Origin: Clytia hemisphaerica
Lineage: Eukaryota > Cnidaria > Hydrozoa > Leptothecata > Clytiidae
Assembly: GCA_902728285.1 (NCBI GenBank)
Contig: CACVBU010000738.1
Coordinates: forward strand, 438,370-502,369
Reading direction: 5' to 3'
DNA: 64,000 bases
The position numbers were made by a program, and so were the translations under genes. This document shows, piece after piece, positions 52,101 through 58,595 of this stretch (its first letter is position 1; each line of letters begins with the position of its first letter). The notes beneath the pieces were generated by a model, which had not been told where the DNA came from, made no database searches, and saw only the letters and a list, made by a program, of their open reading frames with translations.

Positions 52101-53401
52101 TATGAAATACATCGAAAAAACACGTCATAAGTAAGATTTAAATGACGTCATTACATAATAATAATAATAATAATAATGATATATTTCTGGCATTTCCAAA
52201 ATTTACATTTGGCTCTTCACCTGAAAATTCTGTATATAATATATGTGCAATGTCTAGAAAAAAAATTGTAAAATAACCTGGTAGTATACTGAAGAAAAAT
52301 TGGGACCGTATGCGGACAAGCAGATAGGGACGAAGCGGTGGGCTAGTATGACGAATAAAATGATTAGGATTAAGAAGTATAAGGGGTAAAATGTAAATAG
52401 TGATAGTGATAGAGCTGGACTAAAACCTAAACAAATCCCAGTATCTGAGTATGCTAGCTGAGGCCATCGCAATGTGTGCTATTATAAAAAATTAACGAAT
52501 ATATTTAAAAAAAAAATACTAACATAATGTTATAAGCTAGACTAGACTAAGGTTCAAGTACTATTGGTGGCTAGAGGTAAAGTAAGCGACAAAATAGATC
52601 TAAGAACTCGGTGAGATAGAATCACGACAGAGCGTAAGATAGAATGAGTATAACTTGCATAGATTGCAACACCGAAGGCTGTGTAAAAGTGTACTGGACC
52701 TTGCAAAACACGACCAGTATTTTGACATAAACAAGACGACTAGAAGTCGAAAATTTCGCCTTAAATAAGACGAAAAAAAAAGAACATTGAAATCCTTGGA
52801 GAACAATACACACAATTAAAACTTGAAGAGGAATGCGGAAAATTAATAAGATAAACGAAAAGGCAAGGTAAAATTTTACGTCATTTCCGGTCAAAAATAT
52901 CCAATATTTTGAACTTGAAAAGAGACAAGGTTCGAGATTCCAAGCAATTCGTAGAAAAGTTTTCTTTCATTCTAGCCGAAAATCTGCTTTCGTTTTTTAA
53001 TGAACAGGAAAATACAGGTTGGTATAGCGGCAAAAACGAGTAACTTGAGTGTGGATTTCATGAATCTAAAAATTATATAATTCCAAGTATTCGTAATTCC
53101 AAAATTTCGATAGTACATAGTTCATAGAAAATAGCTAGCAATTTACAAATTTACAAGTAATGTGCAAATTTGGCTTTTTTTCACATCCGGTGGATTTCCG
53201 GCTTCCAAAATAATAAAAATTAGTTCTCAGTGTTTCGTTTACATAAATGTCACATTTCGAGTAATCAAACCATACAAAGTTTACATACCAAAACGTTTTT
53301 TTTTTCCAACAGGAACAAATCACCAGACATTTCGAAGATTGAGGTCAAGTCTGGATACATACGTCGAAGAAGTCACAGTGGAATCATGGAAATCGCGATA
53401 A
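28021..53401 (+). CDS. FAM149B1-like: FAM149 family protein (FAM149B-like), 21 coding exons, 690 residues
   Basis: Exons below were joined by splice consensus and phase; the total is 2073 nt, an exact multiple of three with no internal stop. The product resembles vertebrate FAM149B1, with conserved blocks in order: LRPLPEKAEEPSP, SVYSWGNDDEFDKQAANKVW, EECFDWKSSFKYIRVTGRQL (DUF3719 region), VEEFFAFDEKTM, IPPITP...FDHVWSQ, NGTLPPLDRLGTTEEL, and LPDSRPNTNHSYR. In humans FAM149B1 localises to primary cilia, works with TBC1D32 and CDK20, and is mutated in a Joubert-type ciliopathy; the same role here is inference. At 690 residues it is somewhat longer than the human protein (about 580). The start is the ATG at 28021, although an upstream exon at 21900 is possible. 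All introns are GT-AG except one probable GC-AG. An AATAAA lies at 53648. Confidence 0.85.
28496..28826 (+). CDS. FAM149B1-like: FAM149 exon 2 (residues 57-167)
   Basis: Acceptor TTTTATCTAG, donor GATGAC|GTAAGG. The frame reads through LRPLPEKAEEPSP, an acidic patch (SVESDEESF) and a Ser-rich stretch to SVYSWGNDD, which corresponds to the SDFSWG motif of vertebrate FAM149B1. Confidence 0.88.
29194..29482. mobile_element. 289-bp MITE in FAM149 intron 2
   Basis: The ends GTACTCTTAGGTTCCAAATA, then AACG, are perfect inverted repeats. Adjacent G-rich runs (GGGGGGG with GTTGGAAA) recur three times inside. The left end begins with GTA, so a TA target site is possible. Confidence 0.85.
29704..29782 (+). 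CDS. FAM149B1-like: FAM149 exon 3 (residues 168-194)
   Basis: Acceptor TATATTTTAG, donor ATTA|GTAAGT. It encodes EFDKQAANKVWDIFEDVDQC, then LFQNSI, the family helix that precedes the DUF3719 core. Confidence 0.9.
30855..31300. repeat. Dispersed repeat in FAM149 intron 3, related to 48535-48905
   Basis: It shares with 48535-48905 the order: GGGGGTACTAGGTTT, a GTATG.GAG word, repeated CCTGTGAGAGACT phrases, a poly-C/G run, TGGCTCGCACATA, and CCCCCTGG. GGTATGTGCGAG and CTCGCACATACC face each other across the element. Confidence 0.65.
31479..31545 (+). CDS. FAM149B1-like: FAM149 exon 4 (residues 194-216)
   Basis: Acceptor CGATTTTTAG, donor ATCAG|GTAACA. It encodes GQGDPMKEECFDWKSSFKYI, the heart of the DUF3719 region. 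Confidence 0.9.
32052..32216 (+). CDS. FAM149B1-like: FAM149 exon 5 (residues 216-271)
   Basis: Acceptor GTGATTGCAG, donor ACGAG|GTATAA. It encodes VTGRQLTPD and a long acidic stretch (NSDIDEDDDILSV, then GDDEIESDTT). Confidence 0.9.
32451..32497 (+). CDS. FAM149B1-like: FAM149 exon 6 (residues 271-287)
   Basis: Acceptor CTTTCCATAG, donor GTGAAG|GTAAAT. It encodes SLGVYGNKAGILLDSE, comparable to the FGIRGKKL segment of the vertebrate protein. Confidence 0.85.
32920..33001 (+). CDS. FAM149B1-like: FAM149 exon 7 (residues 287-314)
   Basis: Acceptor CTATTTTCAG, donor ACAAT|GTAGGT. It encodes GQVEEFFAFDEKTM, matching the EEYLAFD motif of FAM149B1. Confidence 0.88.
33524..33647 (+). CDS. FAM149B1-like: FAM149 exon 8 (residues 314-355)
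   Basis: Acceptor TCTATTTTTCAG, donor TCACAG|GTAACA, phase 0. It encodes KRRAIPPITPQALARDMALS, then ECFDHVWSQ, matching the family PPI.P...VFDSVW block. Confidence 0.92.
34406..34466 (+). CDS. FAM149B1-like: FAM149 exon 9 (residues 356-376)
   Basis: Acceptor TATTTTTAG, donor AGAG|GTTTGT. It encodes AVKTLSDLLKLYIKARSVDR. The donor is weak but the phases on both sides agree. Confidence 0.8.
34665..34840 (+). mobile_element. tRNA-derived SINE in FAM149 intron 9
   Basis: It has an A-box-like GACCGTAGTGCAAAGG and a near-consensus B box GGTTCAATCCC about 50 bases later, then a non-tRNA body (AAAAACTTCGTACCTAGTAC, then GGATGCCGCTCTGATTG). The B-box match and order indicate a polymerase III SINE head. 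The 3' limit is a guess. Confidence 0.6.
35203..36018. mobile_element. ~816-bp foldback element with arms made of an 18-bp repeat
   Basis: The outer ends are inverted: CCCGGTATTACGGAAGCCGA, then GAAGGGCCACACAAAATAA, on the left; the mirror TTATTTTGTGTGGCCCTTCT, then CGGCCACCGTACGGTATGG, on the right. Inside each arm is a tandem run of about 17-18-bp units (ACAAAATAAAAAATTCCAAT and its reverse complement). The resulting open frames (complement of 35124-35534; 35767-36045) encode only Phe/Leu-rich repeats and are not genes. It lies in FAM149 intron 9. Confidence 0.8.
37528..37628 (+). CDS. FAM149B1-like: FAM149 exon 10 (residues 376-409), probable GC donor
   Basis: Acceptor ACGTTCTTTTAG. The frame reads NVRDDLLESALTLHGTHDPY, then KMPPQLHSQ. 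There is no GT at the end; CTCAG|GCATGA is a plausible GC-AG donor and gives phase 0, matching the next exon. An alternative GT donor inside (GCATG|GTACAC, near 37582) would join in a different frame that is also open, but it loses the family-like MTIRSVSLKQR segment of exon 11. Confidence 0.7.
37942..38596. mobile_element. 655-bp inverted-repeat element in FAM149 intron 10
   Basis: The ends GTTAAAGGGGAACTCAACAA and TGTTGAGTTCCCCTTTAAC are inverted copies. There is no domain inside; the small open frames (37991-38218 and complement of 38440-38625) are Lys/Phe-rich and unconvincing. Confidence 0.8.
39082..39170 (+). CDS. FAM149B1-like: FAM149 exon 11 (residues 410-439)
   Basis: Acceptor TCGCTTTGTAG, donor AGCAT|GTAAGT. 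It encodes MKPDLSDLKDVMTIRSVSLK, then QRAPSTS, which aligns with the NDLLVHGMPLQPR region of vertebrate FAM149B1. Confidence 0.82.
39203..39393. mobile_element. 191-bp MITE in FAM149 intron 11
   Basis: Left end AATAGGCCATTTCACAGTCA, right end ACTGTGAAATGGCCTAT. The next intron-borne MITE at 40705 begins AATAGACCTTTTCACA, so the two are probably related. Confidence 0.8.
40232..40256 (+). CDS. FAM149B1-like: FAM149 exon 12, 25-nt microexon (residues 439-447)
   Basis: Acceptor TTTTTTTATTAG, donor GGACAG|GTATAA. It encodes YRHEDDGQ, and phases fit both neighbours. Very short, so less certain than the others. Confidence 0.65.
40569..40672 (+). CDS. FAM149B1-like: FAM149 exon 13 (residues 448-482)
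   Basis: Acceptor TTCGAATAG, donor AAACG|GTAAAA. It encodes a Ser/Thr/Lys-rich segment (TFGGKTSSLLYDRMMSAKTP). Confidence 0.82.
40705..40924. mobile_element. 220-bp MITE in FAM149 intron 13
   Basis: It has near-perfect ~45-bp inverted ends: AATAGACCTTTTCACAAATT, then ACGTCACGAACATCACTTGC, mirrored by GCAAGTGATGTTCGTGACGT, then AATTTATGAAAAGGTCTATT. Confidence 0.88.
41090..41138 (+). CDS. FAM149B1-like: FAM149 exon 14 (residues 482-498)
   Basis: Acceptor TTCGGTTTTAG, donor CACGTG|GTAAGA. It encodes RTIRLQPLQPPKTAGHV, comparable to the RRRNPPPRTLHP stretch of FAM149B1. Confidence 0.85.
41877..42154. mobile_element. 278-bp MITE in FAM149 intron 14
   Basis: The ends GTATTACTTCGAATAAGCGC and GCGTTTATTCCAAGTAATAC are inverted copies. 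Internal GAATAAACGCC words recur in both orientations. The AATAAACG core resembles the ends of the MITE at 29194. Confidence 0.8.
42230..42300 (+). CDS. FAM149B1-like: FAM149 exon 15 (residues 499-522)
   Basis: Acceptor ATGACTTCAG, donor TCATG|GTAAGA. It encodes DSNIGEIRGTRLSNVTVGNG. The phase matches exons 14 and 16. Confidence 0.78.
42351..42420 (+). tRNA. Degenerate tRNA-like sequence (pseudogene or SINE head)
   Basis: The ends GGAGCGA and TCGCTCC pair perfectly as an acceptor stem, and the D-arm region TGGTCAAGTGGTCAAAGGC matches an A box. A CTCGAAC loop-like stretch would give a Ser CGA anticodon, but the anticodon stem does not pair. The B-box-like GAATCGAATCC lies too close to the acceptor stem, with no proper T arm. 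I therefore read it as a decayed tRNA or tRNA-derived SINE head, not a working tRNA. It lies in FAM149 intron 15. Confidence 0.45.
42487..42582. repeat. Perfect 29-bp inverted repeat (hairpin) in FAM149 intron 15
   Basis: Arms 42487-42515 (TAGATTACTGGGCTATCCAC...) and 42554-42582 are exact reverse complements around a 38-base loop. Such perfect arms suggest recent origin. It follows the tRNA-like sequence by 66 bases. Confidence 0.9.
42909..43064. repeat. 156-bp imperfect palindrome in FAM149 intron 15
   Basis: The left half (AGTTATCGGACAGTTGCGAG, TACAATATGAGAAATATTT, GTTCCGGGATTTTTCCGTA) is mirrored by the right half, ending GTACGAGCAAATGTCTGATA. Probably a small MITE. Confidence 0.75.
43338..43407 (+). 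CDS. FAM149B1-like: FAM149 exon 16 (residues 522-545)
   Basis: Acceptor TTTGTTTCAG, donor AGCCCA|GTAAGT. It encodes VARNGTLPPLDRLGTTEELR, matching the NNLLPPIGTAEVE motif of FAM149B1. Confidence 0.9.
44018..44061 (+). CDS. FAM149B1-like: FAM149 exon 17 (residues 546-560)
   Basis: Acceptor TTTTTTTTCAG, donor TCAAA|GTGAGT. It encodes KRNTRASSAVNAPS, similar to the SSRAQSAVVDEP stretch of FAM149B1. Confidence 0.85.
44310..44391 (+). CDS. FAM149B1-like: FAM149 exon 18 (residues 560-587)
   Basis: Acceptor CTTTTCTTCCAG, donor ACAGG|GTAAGA. It encodes SQRDRGGGGISMLPDSRPNT, then NHSYR, matching the LLPDFFPRPNT motif of FAM149B1. Confidence 0.92.
45149..45332 (+). CDS. FAM149B1-like: FAM149 exon 19 (residues 588-649)
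   Basis: Acceptor TTTAATCCAACAG, donor TTTGGG|GTAGGT, phase 1. It encodes FNRPASRSRDFPVNKLYGQS and ends in QQEVDDFVLW. Confidence 0.85.
45687..45835. repeat. 149-bp imperfect palindrome in FAM149 intron 19
   Basis: GTAATCACATAATAACTCGT, then TTGCACTCGTGATTTTTTTG, is mirrored by CAAAAAAATCACTCGTGCAA and ACTCGTCATCATGTGATTAC. Probably a MITE core. Confidence 0.7.
47738..47776 (+). CDS. FAM149B1-like: FAM149 exon 20 (residues 649-662), with an alternative donor at 47795
   Basis: Acceptor TTTTTTATTTAG. It encodes GHGPPLISHQQRR. The donor CGAG|GTAAAA at 47777 (phase 1) leads to the 690-residue product. A second donor CAAAG|GTAGTC at 47796 (phase 2) also keeps the frame open and would switch the frame of the last exon. 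Confidence 0.75.
48535..48905. repeat. Dispersed repeat in FAM149 intron 20, related to 30855-31300
   Basis: It carries the same ordered words as the copy at 30855: GGGGGTACTAGGTTTACGAG, TTTTGAGAGACTGAATTT, a poly-C run, TATGGCTCGCACATAT, and TATCCCCCTGG. Confidence 0.65.
49319..49638. mobile_element. ~320-bp MITE with a nested pogo/Tc1-type palindrome
   Basis: Outer inverted ends: TATAAATTTTCGCGGGGATT, then ATATTTCGCGAATT, against the mirror AATTCGTGAAATTAAATCCC, then CGTGAAAATTTACA. Inside, GAGTCTCCATTACTCGAA (49464) faces TTCGAGTTATGGAGACTC (ending about 49540), resembling the ends of pogo/Tigger-type MITEs. Similar ATTCGAA fragments occur near 32700-32870 and 46130-46160. Confidence 0.7.
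50755..51010. mobile_element. Diverged second copy of the 9795-10084 MITE family
   Basis: It shares in order AAGCAAGAAACAT-like words, GACGGATTGAATTTA, GGCGGTAAATGTTA, AAAACCACGCGGACCGCG and GGCTTCAAATCCTAC with the element at 9795. The terminal inverted repeats have decayed. Confidence 0.6.
51364..51443. repeat. Cluster of TAGGATA motifs
   Basis: Five or more copies of (A/T)AGGATAA, including the self-complementary TATCCTAATTAGGATA, occur within 80 bases, with a further copy at about 51871. Function unknown; possibly MITE debris. Confidence 0.45.
51985..52157. repeat. Dispersed repeat, diverged copy of 2975-3260
   Basis: Shares AGAAGCGTATT, GAGAGGATTTCGGAAAGTGC and AAGATATCGACCAAACACTA with the segment at 2975-3260. 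Confidence 0.4.
52158..52960 (-). mobile_element. Non-coding LINE- or SINE-like remnant with (ATT)n tail
   Basis: On the minus strand it ends in AAATGCCAGAAATATATCAT followed by a run of ATT (52158-52180), as many non-LTR elements do. The body is pyrimidine-rich on the minus strand, like the 3' end of the LINE at 62.1-62.4 kb. The open frames within (complement of 52254-52472 and 52600-52894) have no domains. It lies in the last FAM149 intron. Confidence 0.45.
53313..53401 (+). CDS. FAM149B1-like: FAM149 exon 21, terminal (residues 662-690)
   Basis: Acceptor TTTTTTTTTCCAACAG. In phase 1 it reads GTNHQTFRRLRSSLDTYVEE, then VTVESWKSR and TAA. In phase 2 (from the alternative donor at 47795) the same exon reads SPDISKIEVKSGYIRRRSHS and runs to a TAG at 53466, ending in a hydrophobic segment (IRIVIFVLSMVGWW). 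The phase 1 reading is preferred because its donor is the stronger. Confidence 0.65.
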
Positions 53402-53647
53402 GAATTGTTATTTTTGTATTATCAATGGTCGGTTGGTGGCTGAGCGCGACAGTTGATTTACTATAGAAATGCTGAAAATCATAAAATTTTATGTTTCCAA
53501 TGAGCAAATACAGCATATTGTGAAAATCGGATGAAACGATTATGATACAATGACTTTTAAGCGCATATTTTGCAGTATCGATGTCGGCGATTGTATCGAA
53601 TGTTGGTGATTGTAATGAAAATTTTCGAAGCCATTCGACTCTTTGTT

Positions 53648-53653
53648 AATAAA
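53648..53653 (+). terminator. Polyadenylation signal of the FAM149 gene
   Basis: A canonical AATAAA lies 247 bases after the TAA at 53401 and about 180 bases after the alternative stop at 53466. Confidence 0.6.
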
Positions 53654-53659
53654 GACTGA

Positions 53660-54882
53660 AAATGACGACGATTTAGGATATTTTGAGATTCAATGAATTT
53701 AAGCTGCATTAGGATAAGCAATTACATCAATTGTAATAATTCCAAAATAGAAATATATATCCACTTATACCACTATTCAACGTTTCAATAATTATCCTTA
53801 TAATATCAACCAAAATGCATACATATATAGATGAAGCAATTCACTTGCAATGCACTTCCATATTCTTCCATATTGTCTATTTTTTAAACTCTGTGACAGT
53901 CTTTTTGATTTTTGAGTAGGCAAATGAATAACAAAAAGAATACAAGAAAATAATAAAGCAATTAACAAAAACCTATTAAAATGGTAGAAACATTACTTTG
54001 TTTTGAATATAATAATTTAAAAAAATCTAATAAATTATGAAAAACAGAAGAAAAATGATAAATATAAAAAATAGGAATAAATAATATAAAAATAGGAATA
54101 AATACTACAATAAACAAAATAATACATTTAATGCCATATCCATAGGTATGTAAGTTTCCTGACGAGATAGTAATCAAAAATGAATTAATGAAAGGCATCT
54201 TTAAACTAATTGTCCTTTGTCTATAGATTTTTTTCTACCATAGACCATCCATAAAAGACACTCACACATTTTGACCCATTTCTCACACCCTCCCCAACTT
54301 CATCTGCAAATGTCAAATTCAACAGAGCCCTCCTTTTGGTTAATGCAGAAAAAAAGCCTTCCTCCCCAAAGAATAAATGTCTTTTAAGAATAGTCTTTAA
54401 ATGTCAGAAAACTTACATAAGAATGGGCGGGGTGGTGGGATGACCTTAATTTGCATATTTCCAACAGAGTTAAGCTTCGATCCTTAATTACAAAGTTCAT
54501 TTTATCCAGAATCAAACCTGTACTGATATCATATTAACAGATTTTCGATAACATCATTGCTTTAAAGAGTATTCCTAGTTTACTCAATCTATCACAAAAA
54601 AATTTCCTTTGATCAATTCAAACTGTTCATAAGGAAGCATCTATGACAACATAAGCAAATGTATCTGAATCGTTGGCTAATTTTCTGATGATTAATTTTT
54701 AAGTTAGGTAAAATTTGCTATAGGAGAAAAGGGATACTATACCCTTTTTATTTGAGATATTTTTTTTTTACTTCCTGCAATTTTGGCCACTCAAAACTAA
54801 TCATCAGAAAGTTGAGATCATCCACCACCCCAGTTTCCAACCCCCCCCCTTGTCCCGCCGGGAATCGCCTCTGACGGGTATT
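53660..54882. other. Unannotated AT-rich stretch between FAM149 and the Helentron
   Basis: It contains (AT)-rich low complexity and one hydrophobic minus-strand frame (complement of 53962-54198) that is not convincing. The Helentron 3' terminus should lie here, but I could not fix it. Confidence 0.5.
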
Positions 54883-56967
54883 CTAAGCTAGCAAAGTCAG
54901 CGATAATTTGATTCCATCATGATCGGATAAGTTCACACATTTACGAATAACTTCAATACCATACTCGTGCACCAATTCCTTATGTGTCCAAATTTGATCA
55001 AGCATTTTCCCATCGATATGTGTTGGAAAGTTCGGAACTAAATCATAATCTTGAAGAATGTCAGCCAACAATTGATCATGCTCCATTTCAAAGCCGTCCA
55101 TGTTGAAGTCTCCTAAAATGATATCAATTGTATATCTTTCAATAAATTGAGCAAGATTGTAACAGAACACATCACGTTGAACTCTTGAACTTTTATAGAG
55201 AACCAAAACACAAAATTCCTTTTCAGTAAATTCAGCTTTTCTAAATTTTACAAGAGAAAAGCACGATGAATGATCATACTCATCAATGTCAATAAAAGAA
55301 GGAGAATGACAGACAGTAACACTGTTGAATTTATGCTGGTCAATATTATGACTAAGAATATAATAAGGAAGCTTTTCATGAATACTTTGTTTGTCTTCCT
55401 CAGAATGCTCATAACTCATCTGTGTCTCTGTCAGACATAACAAATCATTTTCATACAAAAATCTGTCCTTTTGAATATCAACTGCATGTCGTTTTAAAGA
55501 TCTTACATTCAATAGGCAAACATTTAAATTAGAACTGCACCTCATAATATCTGCAACTCTTTCAACTTTGTTCTGACGCAATCGTGTGTATTCTTCACTA
55601 ACTTTATAACTACAGACAAAAGCACTACGTCGATATTGACCAGTAAAGTACAAACCATTTAAATTTTTCACTCTGCTCATTGCAACATACATTTGACCAG
55701 CATTGAACTTTCTTTGCCTTGCAAGGTCAAAACTAACGACTACTGAATCCAAAGTCAATCCTTGAACTTTGTGCACTGTACAAGCATAAGCTAGCTTAAG
55801 AGGAAATTGTGTCCGAGAAATGATGGGTGAAGTGTATGGGTTTTTTTTGTCAAAGGGAAAATTTACCTCACTCTTTTCAATGGGAACAGTTTCAGTGGCC
55901 TTAGCATATTGGTCTTTACTTTGAGCTTTTATTCCAGCCGTCTTATCGTCTAGTTTAACATAAATTAGCTCTGCTTTATTGTTTCTGAATTTTACGTCAG
56001 TGACGGTTCCAAGTTGACCATTGATCAACCTATCCTCTATATCAATATTACTAATTAGCATTACTCTTGCCCCTATTTTCAAATCAAATAGAACTGATAA
56101 GCCACCTGTATCGTTAAGTGGCAGGTTCTTAACTTTGGTAATTTGAGATTCAGTAAAATTCCTTGGATAAACGTCCATAGCTTCTACATTTATTGTTTCC
56201 GAGGGCAGAGTATCTAATCTTTGAATATTGTGAAGATGGACTGAAGCATTTTCTGCAAACAAATGCAATGATTCTATTGGATAATCAGGGTGTTCTCGTG
56301 TTATCAATCTAGATTTAATCATACTTTCATCATTACTATTCAATTCACCTAATCTTACATTGTTCAAGAGATCAATGAAGTCAGAGTCATCCTTTTGACG
56401 CATAATCTCATCTAATTCAGCTAGTTTGAATAGGTGCCATAATTTGAATGCACCAATAATAGGTCCCTCAGTTGAAAATACTGGACTTTGAAAAATTGGA
56501 GGTAATTGAAAGAGGTCTCCACAAACAATGATACTTTTCCCTGCAAATGGTGTGTTGTCATTTACACCAAAAATTTCACATAATCTTGTATGGATGTTCA
56601 AAAGCTGTTGCGACGAAATCATAGATATTTCATCAATTATTATCAACTTTACATGATGTAATTTATTTCTAATGGCAGTCCTTTGTTTGTCAGCCATATT
56701 TCTGAATTTTCCAACTGGAATACTCAATCCTGTGTGTACTGTGGTGCCAGATATATTGATAGCTGCTATACCAGTTGGGGCCAATTTAATAATACGTGGC
56801 TTCTCTAGCTCATCACTTTTATATGCTAGGACTTTTGACAAACAATTGTAAATACATTTAATTAAGTGAGATTTTCCTACGCCCGCACCACCTGTTAAAA
56901 ATATTCTCAATGGTTCTAGTAGTACAGGATTATTGGACTTGAATTTTGCACATACATTTTCCCCCAA
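54883..56967 (-). CDS. Helentron helicase-endonuclease: PIF1-like helicase fused to an AP-endonuclease-like domain
   Basis: This 694-codon uninterrupted frame is the C-terminal part of a Helentron polyprotein. Helicase motifs: Walker A GGAGVGKS at residues 26-33, Walker B IIIDEIS at 109-115, CGDLFQLPP at 149-157, YACTVHKVQGLTLDSV at 394-409 and AMSRVKNLNGLYF at 429-441. From about 480 an endonuclease/exonuclease/phosphatase domain follows: NVCLLNVRSL (482-491), LTETQ (512-516), GDFNMDGF (619-626) and LSDHD (680-684), so the Glu, Asp/Asn and His catalytic positions are kept. In such elements the helicase unwinds DNA in rolling-circle transposition. The first residues overlap the upstream frame: a base slip in CCCCC near 56963 splits a formerly continuous protein, so the listed start is artificial. 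Confidence 0.92.
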   Translation of the reverse strand: MGENVCAKFKSNNPVLLEPLRIFLTGGAGVGKSHLIKCIYNCLSKVLAYKSDELEKPRIIKLAPTGIAAINISGTTVHTGLSIPVGKFRNMADKQRTAIRNKLHHVKLIIIDEISMISSQQLLNIHTRLCEIFGVNDNTPFAGKSIIVCGDLFQLPPIFQSPVFSTEGPIIGAFKLWHLFKLAELDEIMRQKDDSDFIDLLNNVRLGELNSNDESMIKSRLITREHPDYPIESLHLFAENASVHLHNIQRLDTLPSETINVEAMDVYPRNFTESQITKVKNLPLNDTGGLSVLFDLKIGARVMLISNIDIEDRLINGQLGTVTDVKFRNNKAELIYVKLDDKTAGIKAQSKDQYAKATETVPIEKSEVNFPFDKKNPYTSPIISRTQFPLKLAYACTVHKVQGLTLDSVVVSFDLARQRKFNAGQMYVAMSRVKNLNGLYFTGQYRRSAFVCSYKVSEEYTRLRQNKVERVADIMRCSSNLNVCLLNVRSLKRHAVDIQKDRFLYENDLLCLTETQMSYEHSEEDKQSIHEKLPYYILSHNIDQHKFNSVTVCHSPSFIDIDEYDHSSCFSLVKFRKAEFTEKEFCVLVLYKSSRVQRDVFCYNLAQFIERYTIDIILGDFNMDGFEMEHDQLLADILQDYDLVPNFPTHIDGKMLDQIWTHKELVHEYGIEVIRKCVNLSDHDGIKLSLTLLA

Positions 56968-58397
56968 TTTAGTACTATATCAAAAATATCTCTTTGCTTA
57001 GAATTTAAAGATCTTATATGGGTATTGATTTGGTCATCAGTTTGCAAGCCATGAACTGTTTGAGTAAATGGTGCAAAATTTTGTTCGATATCATGACTTT
57101 CATCATCATTTTCATTGTCTGATGAGTTGCTCATTAGGTCTTGCACTTCATCATTTTCTTGTTGAGCAAAGGCATCTTGATTATGCATAAGATCATTGCG
57201 ATAGTTTTGAAGTACTAAATCAACAAGATGACCATCAGGTTCAAAAATTTGCTTGTTCTCGTTAACAACTGCATTGACTTCATCTAAATTGAGCTTCAAC
57301 ACATATGAACCATCAAGTTTCAAATCATTCTCTTCTGATCTAAATGGGTAAAACAACATTAGAATATGGTGGGAAAATTTTTCTGCATGTTTGTTTTTGT
57401 TAGGAGTGTAGTACCTCAAAACTTTTGGAACTTTACGAAGCTTAAGTTTTTCCTTACTGTTGAGTAATTTGGCTGATTTTGGAAGTGTTTGGGGTTCTTG
57501 ATGATTCACTGCACTTGTTGAGTCATCTAGTACAGTAGGCTGCCAATCATTTTCATCATTTTTATTTTTTTTTGTGTCTAATGTATAGTTTGCACAGAAT
57601 GTGGCATAACACATAGTATTGAATTGCCCTGTGTTTGGGCGGTCAATATATCTGTTTAACATATTTCGTTTGAAAAGATCATCAGAATCCTCAGGCAATT
57701 CCTCAATTTCTTCTTTTGACTTGAAAATTCTGTACCTTTGATCAGGTAAGTTAGTGTTAACGAATGAAATAGCAGGAAAGCATTTTCTAAGCCACAGTTC
57801 AGGCATTGTTAAGTAAACTGCTTCCTGGATTGAGCATTCTCTATTAGAGTTGTAAACTTTGGCAATTTTAGACATTTTCTCAAACTGACTGTCATTTGAA
57901 TCTTTGGCCTGTTTTAATGCTTCTTGCATTGCAGTTGAACACTTATCTTCACTTTTTGAAAAATAGGCACACATGTATGTAACTGCCTTGTATGCATTAA
58001 ACACTAGTTGGATATCGATGTTGGCCTCCCATGCTAGGAGGCCTTCTGCAAAATAATTGTTGACAAAACAAGAATATGGGTCACGTTTTAGAAACAAATG
58101 CTGATCTTTGTCTGGTGAGATTGATAAGTAATATTCATACGTTTCATAATTTAACCCTAAAGAATCCAAAATTGTATCAATAGATCCAATTTCAATATAC
58201 TCAGGCTTATCAGGATCCAAAATGTTTCTCTTTTTAGGATGCAAATTTGTATCTATAAATTCTTGAACAGTTTGGATCACATTATTTCTAGCAACCAAAA
58301 CCTCATGTTTTTTCAGTTTCAGGTAACCCTTCAGGAAGCGGTTCAGACAAAATAGTACGCTTGCAGAAAAGTTTTCCAAATTTAAATCGGCATTCAT
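56916..58397 (-). pseudogene. Helentron polyprotein, segment between Rep and helicase
   Basis: A 493-codon frame, Helitron-like in its order. It carries NYFAEGLLAWEANIDIQLVF and AYKAVTYMCAYFSKSEDKCS, the conserved stretch after the Rep domain, then PELWLRKCFPAISFVNT. An acidic Asn/Asp/Glu-rich linker follows, and it ends at LNSKQRDIFDIVLNW, which should run straight into the helicase. The first ~28 codons (to about 58310) are out of register: the true reading there is the overlapping frame, complement of 58303-58575. Slips at a T run near 58310 and a C run near 56963 bound the segment. Confidence 0.85.
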
Positions 58398-58595
58398 TTT
58401 TGCGATATTTACTACACGTTCTTGAATGGGAGTGTATTTGATATTTAGTGACTAAATTCCATAACTCAGGACTTTCTTCTCTATCAGGGACATTAGCAGA
58501 AATAACACTATCTATGTGTTCAATATACTTTTCTTTTCCGTCTTCAAGTTTTGGGACATCTTTAGCCCCAAGCAAACAATGATCAGTGGGCTACC
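58303..58595 (-). pseudogene. Helentron Rep segment with zinc-finger-like motif
   Basis: The frame reads HCLLGAKDVPKL, then WNLVTKYQIHSHSRTCSKYR, then KNECRFKFGKLFCKRTI. The H.H...C....C spacing after the HUH motif is typical of Helitron Rep proteins. It ends by frameshift near 58310. Confidence 0.8.
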
